NCBI GenBank assembly: GCA_030789695.1
Contig: CM061136.1
Span: 131,230,648-131,294,647 of the forward strand
Source: Scilla litardierei
Lineage: Eukaryota; Streptophyta; Magnoliopsida; Asparagales; Asparagaceae
Length of the DNA: 64,000 nucleotides
Direction: 5' to 3'
The translations under genes were made by a program, and so were the position numbers. Each line of letters opens with the position of its first letter. Positions within the stretch are counted from its first letter, which is position 1. This document shows, piece by piece, positions 32,569-43,588 of the stretch. The notes under the pieces are model-generated. The model made no database searches, was not told the origin of the DNA, and saw nothing but the letters and a program-made list of their open reading frames with translations.

Positions 32569-33139
32569 TAGATGGCAGGTTGAGGGAGTTGGGAGACGAA
32601 ACGACGGAGAGAGAGAGAGAGTTCGGGTGAAGAAATGAATCGGGTGAAGTCGAGGGTTATTTTTAGGGTTTAGGCGAACCGATCGGGTGAGATCTCACCC
32701 AATCGGTTTGTTATTTTTCGAAAAAAATTTGTTGGAAGGTAGCTACATGCGAACCGATCGGTTGGCCGCTTCACGAATTTCCCGAGAGGACTGTCGACTT
32801 CACCCGAACAGCGACACGACCACGGATTCAGCTCACCCGATCGGTTGACTTAATCCCAAATTTTTCCGAGAGCACTGAAGATCTCACACAATCTATCACC
32901 TGGTCAGCTATTTTTGCCACCCGATCGGTTGATGCATGAACCGATCGGGTGGGGCTATTTCCTGCAAAAAAACACAAAATTCATCTAAGTTCTTCCGACG
33001 AAACCCCCCTTTGCAGAATTTATTCATCAAAAAATAAGAAAAATTATCCTAAAAATAACGACGAAGGTTTAGAACATAGGTTGCCTCCCATGAAGCGTTG
33101 TTGTTCAACGTCGTTTGCTTGACTCCCGGTATGTGATTC
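32569..33139 (-). other. Athila spacer between protease and second ORF
   Basis: Noncoding in all frames. It contains the Athila internal palindrome array and, at 33080-33089, GTTGCCTCCC, which is also found next to the primer site at 36009-36018. RT and integrase would be expected here in a complete Athila element and are absent. Confidence 0.65.
32678..32952. repeat. internal ACCGATCGGT palindrome array of the Athila element
   Basis: Units with GATC-type cores lie at 32681/32701 (20 bp), 32756, 32806, 32839 and 32923/32943 (20 bp). The last pair closely resembles an LTR pair (GATCGGTTGA.GCAT.AACCGA). Once the SIRE-like insertion is removed, the array lies about 470-750 bp upstream of the second Athila ORF. 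Confidence 0.75.
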
Positions 33140-34177
33140 TTAAGGTGGTTGGTGCGGGTGATGCCCGATGATTGGCATCCCATCAGCTCTTGGTGCAGCG
33201 GTCCTCGTCAGTGGTAGGGGTTGCAGGTAGACGCTCTCCACGATCCTCCCGCTGGTGGTATCCGGGGGCTTCTCCCTCATGTTGGCGTCTACCGCCACTC
33301 TTTGAAGTATCCGGACTTCCTCAGTAGTGAGTCCCATGGGATCTTTTCCTTTTCTCCTTGTCAGAGCAGCCTTCTGGAATCCAGGAGGGGTCGTCACGGA
33401 GGGAGACACTTCTCCGGTAACTTCTTCTTCTTCTAACCCAGCATGGTCCTCCAGGGTTCCCAAGCTATCAGGGGGGTTCCTCGAGAGGATCTCCCAAGCT
33501 CCAGCTTCTACTACTCTTTCCTCTTTAGCTTCCAGCACGTTGCAGCTTTGCTCCTCAGACGGATGCTTCATAGATAGTCCCAAATCAAATTCGACCTTCT
33601 GGTCGCCCATATTTAGGGACAGCTTCCCCTTCTTCACATCAATTAACACGCCAACGGTCTCCATGAAAGGCCTCCCGAGGATGATCGGAGTATGATTTTC
33701 TTCTGGCATGTCCATCACAACAAAATCTACAGGCACATGCACGCCTCTGACGTTTACTGGCAGGTCATCCACAATCCCCATCGGATACTTGACTGATCTG
33801 TCTGCAAGCTGTAACGTCATACCGGTGGGTTCAAGGTCCCCCATTCTGATCCTCTTGAATAAAGATAGAGGCATCAGACTAACGCTCGCACCCAAATCGA
33901 CGAGCGCCCGATTTATCTTCACTTCTCCTATCGTGCATGGGATAGAGAAGCTACCTGGGTCCTTGAGCTTGGGCGGATTCGCTCGCTGAATCAGGGCGCT
34001 GCACTCCGCTGTGAGGACGACTTTTTCTTTTCTTGACCCTCTGGTCACCAAGTCCTTCAAGAATTTTTCATAGGACAGGATAGTCTCTATAGCCTCGAGG
34101 AAAGGGATCTGCAAGCTCAAGTCTTTGACCATATCAAAGAACTTGCCATATTTCTCATCAATCTTTGCCTTGGCAAG
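33140..34177 (-). pseudogene. Athila aspartic protease domain
   Basis: From 34177 the frame reads a gag linker (KYGKFFDMVKDL...LSYEKFLKDLV), then a retropepsin-like domain. The active-site motif ALVDLGASVSLMPLS has its Asp at about residue 79 from 34132. The flap region (QLADRSVKYPMG) and the C-terminal ILGRPFMETVG follow. The DLGAS form is usual for Athila/Tat-type gypsy elements. The segment is open for 330 codons but separated from gag by a stop near 34178, and no RT follows. The C-terminal stretch to 33140 has no recognised domain. Confidence 0.8.
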
Positions 34178-35873
34178 TCATTGGGAAAACGGCACAACAG
34201 GCTTGAAGACTCTCAAATCCCCCTCTTCGTTCTTCTTCTTCTCTTCCTCAGAGACTCCCTCTGGAGTCGTGGTCTTTGATGACGAAGCTCCATCGTCATT
34301 TGCTTTTGCATTTGGTCGCCCAAAGACCAATGGAGCTTCGGGTACCTTGGCGGGCTCCCTAGTTGGAATCTGAGTCCTGCTTCTCAATACTATAGCAGAC
34401 ACGTTGGCATGATCATGTGTTAAGGCCAACGTTTGATTCGGCCCCCTAGGATTTACTTCCGGCTGACCCGGCAATTGGCTCTGCGCCCTCTGAAGGTTCG
34501 CCACCTGCAACCCCGGCTGGGTTACTTGGTCGGTAAGGGCCTTCTGTGCCATCTCCAACCGCAAGTTAATCTTCTCCTGGTTCGTAATGTATTGGGTCAA
34601 GAAGCTATCGACCGGGGAGATTACTCGTTGTTGGCCATATGGTTGCTGCTGTTGTGGGGGCTGCTGGTTCCTGGGGGATACTGCTGGTATATTTGTTGGG
34701 GCTGTTGTTGTTGCTGGTACTGATGCTACTGCTGCTGCCGAGGTGGCTGATATAATTGTTGATGCAGTTACTGGGGCTGCTGATATGGTGCCCTATAGCT
34801 CAGATTGTGGTGGTTCTGGTTATTGGGAGAATAAGCCAAATTTGAGCTAGTCCTTGGTGGATAGGGCGCGTTGCCCGTCGGGTTGTAGAAAAGTGCGCTA
34901 GCTTGATCCACCGGTGGTGAGACATCACCACCATCAAAGTCTCCCAGGACTTCTGCTTCCACCACTGCTACTTGTTGGGTGTTGGAACCACCAGCTCCTA
35001 CCATAAGTGCCTAGATCTGAGTCGATAAGCAAATCGAATTTGCTAGATAATTTGTCGACCTCTTCGAATCTGTGTATTCAACCAGATCTGGGCGTGGCAT
35101 GCTCATCACACCACCTCTCATTATTTGATGCCATGTTCTCCAGAATTTTACCGGCATCTTCCTCGCTTCTCGACATAAAGGACCCCCCAGCCGCGGCATC
35201 CATCGAAGATTTCAGGTTGTCCCTCAACCCATTGTAGAACAGATTTATGATCTACCATTTTAGGAGCTCATGGTGAGGGCATCTCCTTGTATCTCATCCA
35301 TGCCTCGTGCAGGGATTCGTGGCTGGCTTGGGAGAAGGAGGAGATCTCGCTCCTCAACTTCATCGTCTACCCCGAGGGAAAGAAGAAAGCGTTGGATAGC
35401 TTCTCCCAAGTCGTGAAGGTATTGGGGTCCTTTTCCCTTAGCCATTGCTTGGCCTTATCCCGTGGAGAGAAGGGGAACAGTTTGAGCCGGATAGCTTCAG
35501 TTGTGACACCGTTGATTCTGAAGGTGTCACACTTCTCAAGGAAGGAGTCCAGATGCTCAATTGGGCTCTCCATGGGTGCCCCTGAAAATTGATCCTGTTG
35601 GATCCACGTCACTAATGACGGCTTTAGCTCGAAACTCCCGGCCGTAATAGCCGGAGGTTGGATGTTAGACGTGGACCCGATGGATGGCATCGAGTACTCC
35701 AGCAGGGATTTCTGGGAAGGAGTATTCTCTCCCATGGTTTCAGCTTCTTCCCTTCTTCTTCTTTCTGCGTTTAGATGCCTCACGGTGGCGTTAATCTCTG
35801 GGTCAAGAGGAATCAAGTCGTCAAGACTCCTTATATTCATGCGCATGAAAAATAAGAAATACCCGTGAAGCAA
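34178..35873 (-). pseudogene. Athila gag pseudogene
   Basis: The frame opens near 35873; DPEINATVRHLNAERRRRE marks the N-terminal part. The retrotransposon Gag domain follows (DQFSGAPMESPIEHLDSFLE, IRLKLFPFSPRDKAKQWL, KLRSEISSFSQASHESLHEA). An in-frame TAG interrupts FFPSG*TMKLRSE near 35365, with a further TGA near 35265 and frameshifts after 35000. A Gln/Asn/Pro-rich middle and a 140-codon tail (34600-34178) lead to the protease. No zinc knuckle was found. Gag would form the particle that packages element RNA; this copy is dead. Confidence 0.82.
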
Positions 35874-36014
35874 GTATGGTATAGCAACAGATAAAAGCAG
35901 AAAATAAAGAAAAAATAAAAAATGAAAATGTAGAATGCGAAAATTATCGCGAGGTAAGGATGTGAACTAGACTCTAGGGTTCACAGGGTCCTAAAAGAAA
36001 ACAAACACGTTGCC

Positions 36015-36032
36015 TCCCTGACAACGGCGCCA
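36015..36032 (-). promoter_or_regulatory. primer binding site of the Athila element
   Basis: Minus strand TGGCGCCGTTGTCAGGGA lies seven bases inside the 5' LTR, the classical Athila-type primer site. Confidence 0.9.
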
Positions 36033-36039
36033 TAAAGCT

Positions 36040-37568
36040 TGACGTCCCCTAGATTTGAGCCTACAAGTGCAATAAGATCGGGGATACCAGATTTAAATAT
36101 TTATACCGCAAGTGCACGGTGTTGTAGTGTGGCTTGGGGGTCAAACTCAATGAGGCGTGAGTTGTGCTTGTCTCAAGGAGGAACCGGTTCACCCAATGGG
36201 TGAGCTAGCCCGAACGATCAATGGTTGTCACAGAATATAGATACGAAGGATAAATGATATAAAAGGAAACCTAGGACTTCAGTTTCCACCCTATCATGTG
36301 CTCTCACTATTACGACCGACGGATAGGAACACGATTGGATTTAGGGTTTAGTGGTGGGACGTTGTCTCTAAGAGTGATACCTAACGTCCCATGGGCCCGA
36401 TATTCCGGTCGATACCCAGGATGATACGCAAGGACAACCCGGGTTCGGTCGGTGGGCATTCCCATGTCCATTAACACCGATCGACTCTGGGAGCACTAAG
36501 CTCGCAACGATTACTCCCAACATCTCATACTGCTGTTCCCACGTGCTAGGATTCAATGTCTACGCTAAGGGCGTGAGCTGTGTCTAGGGAGTCAACCGCC
36601 AAGTTTATTCCCCCTGGCCCGATGGTCAGAGGTGGTCTTTCTCCCGTCAATGACAATGAAACACCCCGCGTAACCATCTAAATTCCTAAACCCTATCGAA
36701 ATCATAATCCTATAGTCGTTCTAGGGAGAACCCACGAAGGGGTTTCCACCAAAATCCCAGATTTGGAAACTACTCACAATTCATGGCAAAATCACAATCT
36801 AAACAAAATTCAACGGTAGAAATCATGATCAAGCAATAGAAAACAGTTGCTAGCAATTGTATTAAGACAATATTAAAGTTATAAAGTAATCGGAACACTT
36901 ACAAAACAGAAGAAAATTCCAGCCGTCACACCCAAGAAAAAAGACAGAAAATAATAACGTTCGTTTTCGAAAATCCTAGGTCAGCTATATATAAAAAACG
37001 AGGTCATCCGATCGGTTGAAGCATCACCGATCGGGTGAGATGCTTGTCGTGATGGCCATCGGGCTTCAGAAAGCTTCAACCGGGCGCTGAGGAGAGCGGG
37101 TGCCGTGACCGGGTCGTCGCTTGGGAATTTCAGCTTCAGATGAACCGATCGGTTAAGTTTTCAACCGATCAGTTGGAATTAAGCCCAAAAAGACAGAGAG
37201 CTATGTCGATCTCACCCGATCAGCGAACCGATAAGGTGAGCTACTCTTCTCTTCAGCTCCTGTCTGGGTCGGATACGCGTGCACCAACCGATCGGTTGGC
37301 TTTGTCCAACCGATCGGTTGGGGACTGAAATATGGGTATCTTCGTTGTTTGGCCCTCTGGATTGCGCGTGACTCATTCCGTTGCTCCGGGGACTCATGAT
37401 ATCTTCTTTGTATGTCCCCGACGCTGGAAATCTCCTGCATTTACACAAAAACACGGAGAAATTGAAAAGATACAAAAAAAACACAAAAGAACGGGTATGA
37501 AACAACGGAAAACGGTGAAAAATCACGAAGAAGACGTGCGTGAATATATAAAATATAAACGCACGTCA
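36040..37568 (-). repeat. 5' LTR of the Athila element
   Basis: Pairs with 18494-20020 and is followed by the CTTAT target duplication at 37569-37573. It carries the palindrome pairs at 37007-37320 with GATC-type cores at 37010/37029, 37147/37167, 37208/37230 and 37290/37312. Confidence 0.93.
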
Positions 37569-38585
37569 CTTATGCTATAAACTGTCAAGCAATTCTCCAT
37601 GATCGAGATCCTCATCTTGATACTTGTTTGACCCCGTATTAAGTCTCAGGACTTTACCTATGTTATAAATACTTAGGTAAATTCTTACCAAACAGCTTAC
37701 TGTTATTTTGAACAAGATATTTGTACATATACATAGAGATAAATTGCCTCAAGGGCATACACATCTCCCAACATTGGCAGCCCCCAAGCTCTGCAGAGAT
37801 GAAGCTTCTCCTGATGTTGCATGAGTAGCAAGTTCTTAGAAGAGTCTTGGGGCCTTGTAGCTTGATGAAGGATGCTTGGAGAACTGATGAACCTTCTTGC
37901 CGTGAGCTAGAGAAGATGTTTAAGTTTGTTGCATGCCATGGCCGAGAGCTCTTCTTGTTGCTTGGAGATGAAAAAAAATTTGGCCTAAGGCTTTGAAGGA
38001 GATGACTTTGAGAATTTCTTGGAGTTGATTGCAGCCAAAACTTTGAGGCAATAGTAACTAGGGCCGGCTATGTGCTTGCTCCCTTTGGGTTTTCATTGTA
38101 GGACTAGGATAGATATATATAGCATTGGACCAAGAATTATGATTGAATCAAAAACCCCTTTGCTCTCATCTTAAAGATAAACCCCACTTTAAATTAATTT
38201 GACTTTGATTCTCCTAGATCCCTTGGGACTCTTTCAAAATTGATGACCAATCAATTTATCTCATTGGTGCAATGAACTTGTTCAATCCTTGGATAAGTAG
38301 GACTCCTCAAATTTTATTTGAATCTTCAATTTGGCTCTCCTTATCTACTTATCCCTCCATGGAATTTGTGGACTATATTGACCAAGTCAAATGTCATTAA
38401 TCACAAGTTTGACATCTCTCCTTTTCTTGCTCATAATTTACAAGCTTGCCATTGCTCATAATTTACAAGCTTCCCACCATGTTCTCCTTGTTTATTTGGT
38501 CCTGAAAACACTTTAAAACGTATCAAAAATATTCATGGAGGTTTGTTATCATCAAACAAGAAATCATAGATCGTTGTATCCAACA
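37569..38585 (-). repeat. solo LTR, SIRE-like copia, proximal part
   Basis: Continuation of the LTR that begins at 17744. It ends ATCCAACA at 38585, immediately before the Tat gag sequence resumes. No palindrome array of the CAGTCGACTG or ACCGATCGGT type is visible in either part, unlike the two inner elements. Confidence 0.68.
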
Positions 38586-39090
38586 GTTGACAGAAGACGT
38601 GGGTCAAGTTCTTGAACTACCCAATAGACCGATTGGGAAGTCCATTGTACCACTCCTTCGTGGCCTTTCGCATAGTTGTTTGGAAATCCCGACAGAGGAG
38701 GGAGTCGTCGGCCCCATGTATTTACATCACTCCTTTATAGTCTTGGACGTGTTCACGCAGATTGCCTAAACCATCATATTTGTCTAGGCCGGACATCTCG
38801 GATCTGGTCGGCAGCAGGGCTGAGGTGATTCTCTTCTTCAAGAGGGTTTGCTCCTCATCTGAGCTTCCGACGTGGAGCGATGTCATCGTACATCACCTCG
38901 GCATTTAGATCTCTTAAGTCGACTGTTGGAAGCACTAGAAGAGTCACATTGATCCTTATCCAAGCTGTTGGAAGAGCTCGGATGACGGAGGCTGTCTCTC
39001 TAAGCTTTTCTTTTGAGGCATGAGTGAGACAAACGATGAAGGCTGTGACTTCGCCCATGATGGCTTTCTCTATATCGATCATCAGCTAGA
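38586..39090 (-). pseudogene. Tat-like gag, N-terminal segment
   Basis: On the minus strand I read IDIEKAIMGEVTAFIV in one frame. Nearer the junction, typical Gag text appears: LDKYDGLGNLREHVQDYKG and ATKEWYNGLPNRSIG, then FKNLTHVFCQ, with stops in between. It breaks off at 38586 and its continuation (QQKQFMVGRRRKR) is at 17743, showing that the 20.8 kb between them was inserted in this gene. Confidence 0.72.
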
Positions 39091-39610
39091 GTAGGGCGGT
39101 TGTCCTTAGCTCCATCAACTGAGGGTCGCATGCCCTTAAGACCCATTGTAGTTGAGATGTGGCCCCCAGTCTCGTCGCCCTGAGCTTTTTCGGGACGAGG
39201 AGAGATGGTGATCTGTTGTTGTTTTGGAAAAGAAGGCAGGATGAACCGTCACTCCGGGCTAGGAGGTACAGTTTATTGGCCCACTGGCATGTAGGGTGGT
39301 ACTTCTGGGTGCTGCTGAGAAGGAGTTGGGATGACTGGTGGGATCACGGTTGGTTGGGACTACGAACCCATCAATCGTTCTATCACGGCAGTCAGCGCTT
39401 GAATATTGACGCTCACCTTCCGTGAGAACACATGGAACTACTCCAAAGTCTTTAATTGCAGCTCGTGCATTCCATGAGTGGAAGAACTGGGATCCACTGG
39501 GTGCGGCGTAGCATCTGTCGTCCTACGGTAATTGGACTTTCAGGCCTTGATTGGTGGGTCGAGTCATCGTCACTTTGGCTGAAGACGTGGATGTTAACTC
39601 GAATTTTACA
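39091..39610 (-). other. untranslated leader of the Tat-like element
   Basis: Sequence between the primer site and gag, with no supported gene. Confidence 0.5.
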
Positions 39611-39622
39611 CAGACAGCGCCA
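39611..39622 (-). promoter_or_regulatory. primer binding site of the Tat-like element
   Basis: Minus strand TGGCGCTGTCTG, eight bases inside the 5' LTR, of the TGGCGC type used by many gypsy elements. Confidence 0.65.
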
Positions 39623-39630
39623 AATTTTTA

Positions 39631-40381
39631 TGGGTGTTTTCTCACCACTGATATTGTTGGATGAGTCTTGATGATGGTACGGTTGCAATAGCTAACGTAA
39701 GATGACGTTGGTAGCTAACTGGGTTCTGAGCGAGCTAATCCCAGGCTGAATAGACCTCAATTCGAGCTATTTTCGCCAAATCCGATCTATTTCTGGGCAA
39801 CCTTCTGCTTCCTGCAACACGAAGACCTCAGTATGAACGGTTGGATCTGGGGTCCGATCTAATCCCTCCGTTGCTTAAGTCAGATAGTGACTCAAATAAT
39901 GCTCGTGGAAACTATGGCCGATCTGTTGGGAGATCCCCCGATTGATAGCGCGTCGAGCTATGGAGGAAATGCAGGATTTTAGGTCAGAGCAGATACTAGT
40001 ATAGGAGTACCTGACTTTTTTGGTTTTCCGGAATTGTTCCCTCTCTCATCGTCTGAGCGACCAATAATGGGCCATTGTTTTTGAGTGGCGTTAGAGGGTA
40101 ACGTCAGAGCCTTGTAAACTGCTTTATTGTTTTTGGCATGAGCTGTCGACATTGATGGCGAGCTCAACGGTCAGTCACTGAATGCATTCGTTCTAAACGT
40201 GTGCTTTAAATGAAGAAGCCCAACGGTTAGCCGGGCTGTCGTCTTAAATGAAGAAACGGTCGGCCTCACGTGAGGGCTTTTGGGCTGTTGGGGCGAAGCT
40301 GTGGGCTGTACGGGGCTTTTGGGCCTGTTTGCTCAAATAAACCACTCGGTGATCATTGGGCCGGCCCAATGCAGTATCAAA
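39631..40381 (-). repeat. 5' LTR of the Tat-like element
   Basis: Aligns with 15615-16357. It is followed by GTCTA at 40382-40386, matching the pentamer before the other LTR. Confidence 0.8.
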
Positions 40382-41226
40382 GTCTAATCACCTTAGATAC
40401 AAGACAGAATTTAATACCCTCTGAATCATTTAAAATCGAAAGATACTTTACTTGCAAGTCGTCAAACATACACGCGTACTTACACAAGAGATGAGCACGT
40501 GAGACCCACAAAATAAAATGCAAATATGGGTCTCTCGTGCGGCTACGTCAATGGGCACTGGAGTCCACCAAGATGGAGGGAGGAACACCTCGGCCTACCG
40601 AATACATTTTTTGCCTTCTTTGGATTGGTTGGCAGCTTCTTGATGTTTAATGAAACCCCAACGTTATGCATACTGCATTTGTTTTGTTTAATTCATCTTC
40701 TGTTTGCTTGCATTTGTGTGCATGCATGAGTTGGTATCTTTGTCTTCTTCTCTCCTTTTCTTCTTTGTTTGTTTTTTGCCCAATTTTTGTTCTTTCTTGC
40801 TCTTTTGGTTATAATAAGCAGTGTCGTCACGGCAGTGCTCCCTCGAGAAGGGTAGTGTCGTAATCCGGTGGATTTGCCAAACAAACTACATTTCTCTGCA
40901 GGTTTGCTATTCCATTTGTTAAACTTCCGAATGATAATGGCAATCTTGTAAATAAATGTACCTTGTTTAGGAAAATGCGTAGGGCGACTAGCATTACTCC
41001 ATAGGATGCCTTCACTAAAAACCCTTCCATTAATGGGTTTCAGGCAAGATCTCTTGGCATATTGGTTTTGCTTGCAATAAATATAAAACTCTTTGAAAAT
41101 TGAGAGTTGTCTATGTATTTAATGAAGCCAACACCATGAAAGTTTTAAAATTGAATTGATAAATTTTAGAATTAATTTTTTTTTAAAAGAACATTTTAAT
41201 GAACGCGTCTAAATTGGTTATTTTTT

Positions 41227-41404
41227 AAGAGAAATTCTATTTGCACCTCAAAAAATGAGGTGCATATAGGTTTTAGTGCTATTTTTTGCTAATTTTGGAA
41301 AGTATGGGACTTGATTGGAAGTGTTGATGTGATATATTCACTTTTTTTGGATAAAAAAGTTAACTGTACCTCAGTATCTGAGGTGCATAGAGCACATCTC
41401 TTTT
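41227..41404. mobile_element. small MITE with GCACCTCA inverted ends
   Basis: The left end AAGAGAAATTCTATTTGCACC is mirrored by AAGAGATGTGCTCTATGCACC read inward from the right. Each is followed by a second TGAGGTGCA/TGAGGTACAG fold. T-runs on both sides may be the target duplication, but its exact extent is unclear. Confidence 0.55.
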
Positions 41405-42448
41405 TTAATGTGGATGCATACGCGCGCAATGGTGAATTTCAGTGCATGTGTATAAAAAACAATTATTAAAAGGATGAAAAGAAATTTTACAATATAGTTT
41501 CATGTTTTTAAAATTGAAAGGATATCTTGTCAGCATTATCCCAGATTGTTTTTGATTTGTATCTAATTTTTTTTAAAAAAAACTACAGCAAATATGACAC
41601 TTCTTGAATTCCAAATAAATTGATGGCAAACTTGAAGTTCCAAGCAACCTTTCGAATGTGGCATAGTAGTACTTTCCTACAAATTTTTATTTATTTTTTT
41701 TTTGTTGCTAACCTTGTGGTTATTGAGCTATCTATTATGCAGTTAAGGGATGTTTTTAAATGAGGTTGCTAACTAGGACAAAAGAGTGGGTAGAAAGACG
41801 GCTGGAATTGAATCTTAAGGAATCAATCTGTAAATTTGTTTAGGTATGGAGGAGAGAGATTTTTAATGAGTTGAAATTTTTCGGGGGAATATTTTGATTG
41901 CCATGTGACCTATGATCATGGGTTACGACTAGTGCGTACATTTTTTAGATATTAGAATCACATGCTTATTTGGTTGTCTATGAATAAACAAACTTGAGTC
42001 TCAAGCATGCAACGGTGGACTTCGACATGCTATTTGTAATGGTAATGGTGATGGTAATAGATTGGCCTAAATTGGAATGAACTTTGAAAACGTACCAAAA
42101 TAACAGTGGTATAGAGATTATTCGTACCTCTCACCATAAATTCAAAGTTTTTGATACGATGAGCATGCATTGGGACAAGAACAATCTAGATTTTAATTAA
42201 GACAGGGCATGCAGTTTCTGAAAAAATGGATGGAAAAAAGAGCTGGAGAGAGAGCATCTTTTACTTGATTCGATGCCCAAATCTCTACCAAATGAAGGAG
42301 AATAGTATACCACCTAAAAATTATTGGGGGTACATATCTATTATTCAATGCAAAAACAAAAACAAGATATATGCCATTATTAGGTTAACCTACAGCATGT
42401 TGCAAACACTAAAATAGTAACTACTAAGATGGCATTACATGCATAGGT

Positions 42449-42537
42449 GGACCTATCTCACCTCCGTATATTCCTATGAATGTGCTGCGTTTAGGTGGGG
42501 CCCTATCTCACCTCCGTATATTCCTACGAATGTGCAC
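42449..42537 (+). repeat. two-copy direct repeat, about 50 bp apart
   Basis: CCTATCTCACCTCCGTATAT followed by TCCTAYGAATGTG occurs at 42452 and 42502 with one base difference. It has no coding meaning. Confidence 0.8.
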
Positions 42538-43388
42538 AAAATGTTTGTTTTGGTGGGCAAAAAGGAGAAGGGCAATGTAGAGAAAACAGCTGTCGATAAG
42601 TATGCATTCATGGGTGGTCGGAAGGCCAATTGGGGGGGGCAGGTGATAAGATGATTGAGAATGTAAGGTGATGGTCCAAGAAAATGATGTGTCCAATTGA
42701 CATTCAAGACAAATAATGGTTGGCCATCGTTGAACCAGCAGGGATTGCATATGTTTGCTTCTAATAAATCCACTCAAGTTGAGACATCGACTTCAGTAGC
42801 CTTCAACCTTTTCAAAACGAGGTGTGACAAAATCCATTTAAAATAGAATTTCACAAACATGACGAGTAGGAAAGGAGACACCGTCGCCAAACACTCGATT
42901 TTATTACCTGAAAGAAACCACAAGTTTATGAAGCCCAGGGTTTCATTCATGAACGCAAATCGAGGTTTCCTTTTTTACTCAAATCAAATGAAACCCCCAA
43001 ACTTGAGCCTAAATAGTCGGGCCTAGAGTTTTTTGGAGCAGCTTCAAGCCTTCAACTGTGGTTGTTGTCTTTACGGCCTAGATCCATGGGCCTAGAGTTT
43101 GTTGTAGCATCTTCAAATGTAGCCCAATTAGCGGGCCGCAGGCCCAATAAAACATTTGCTGGACCTGCGCGCAACAAAGATTTTAAAGATAAAAGAACTT
43201 AGATGTTTTCGCACCAAACTTTAGCTAATTAAAGAAACTAATATCCTCATCTTTCCCTAAAATCACATTTAGTTGCTTGCTCAGTACACAAAACACTCAT
43301 ATGACTTCCCACAGCCAAAAATGGGATCCCCCAAAATCTTTCCTCAGAAGTTAGCAGCTGAATATTGCATGGGCTGGGGGCTCCTCCC

Positions 43389-43397
43389 ATATATAAA
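43389..43397 (+). promoter_or_regulatory. TATA box of the thaumatin-like gene
   Basis: ATATATAAA lies about 190 bp before the start codon, followed by a CT/CA-rich leader typical of plant 5' UTRs. Transcription start was not determined. Confidence 0.55.
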
Positions 43398-43588
43398 TTT
43401 CTTCTTTGATTTCATCCAATAAGAATTAAGGTATTTCTTTCTAGTGAGGCCACCCAATACATGCAAAATACCTAGTCCAAATAAACCTCCCAAAGCAACC
43501 TCTCTAACTCTTTACATTTTCTCCAACCTCCAAAAACAATTTATACTCCCTCCAATGCCTCCTCCCAAAAACTCCCCACAATCCCCAC

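Larger units (their letters stand above)
18494..37568 (-). mobile_element. Ty3/gypsy Athila-type retrotransposon lacking pol, with env-position gene
   Basis: LTRs of 1527 and 1529 bp (18494-20020, 36040-37568) begin TGACGTCCCC and end CGCACGTCA. The perfect target duplication CTTAT lies at 18489-18493 and 37569-37573. On the minus strand the order is LTR, a TGGCGCCGTTGTCAGGGA primer site, gag, protease, a noncoding stretch with a palindrome array, a second ORF of ATHILA type, a long tail, polypurine tract and LTR. No RT or integrase is present, so it depended on partners. Removing the 7.5-kb SIRE-like insertion leaves about 11.6 kb. LTRs differ by roughly 5 percent over the first 500 bases by eye, mostly transitions. 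Confidence 0.92.
15615..40381 (-). mobile_element. Ty3/gypsy (Tat-like) retrotransposon, old, internally deleted, carrying nested insertions
   Basis: Two diverged LTRs of about 750 bp, both beginning TGGGTGTTTTCTCACC on the plus strand, lie at 15615-16357 and 39631-40381. GTCTA occurs just before the first (15610-15614) and just after the second (40382-40386), a likely target duplication although the outer LTR end is ambiguous by a couple of bases. On the minus strand a TGGCGCTGTCTG primer site follows the 5' LTR, then a gag remnant. That gag is interrupted by about 20.8 kb of younger insertions and resumes at 17743, followed by the integrase C-terminus only. Protease, RT and RNase H are missing. 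LTR divergence by eye is about 15 percent over the first 240 bases. Confidence 0.8.
40387..43387. other. intergenic sequence between the retrotransposon nest and the thaumatin-like gene
   Basis: AT-rich with no supported gene. It contains a small MITE-like element (41227-41404) and a short direct repeat (42449-42537). Confidence 0.6.
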
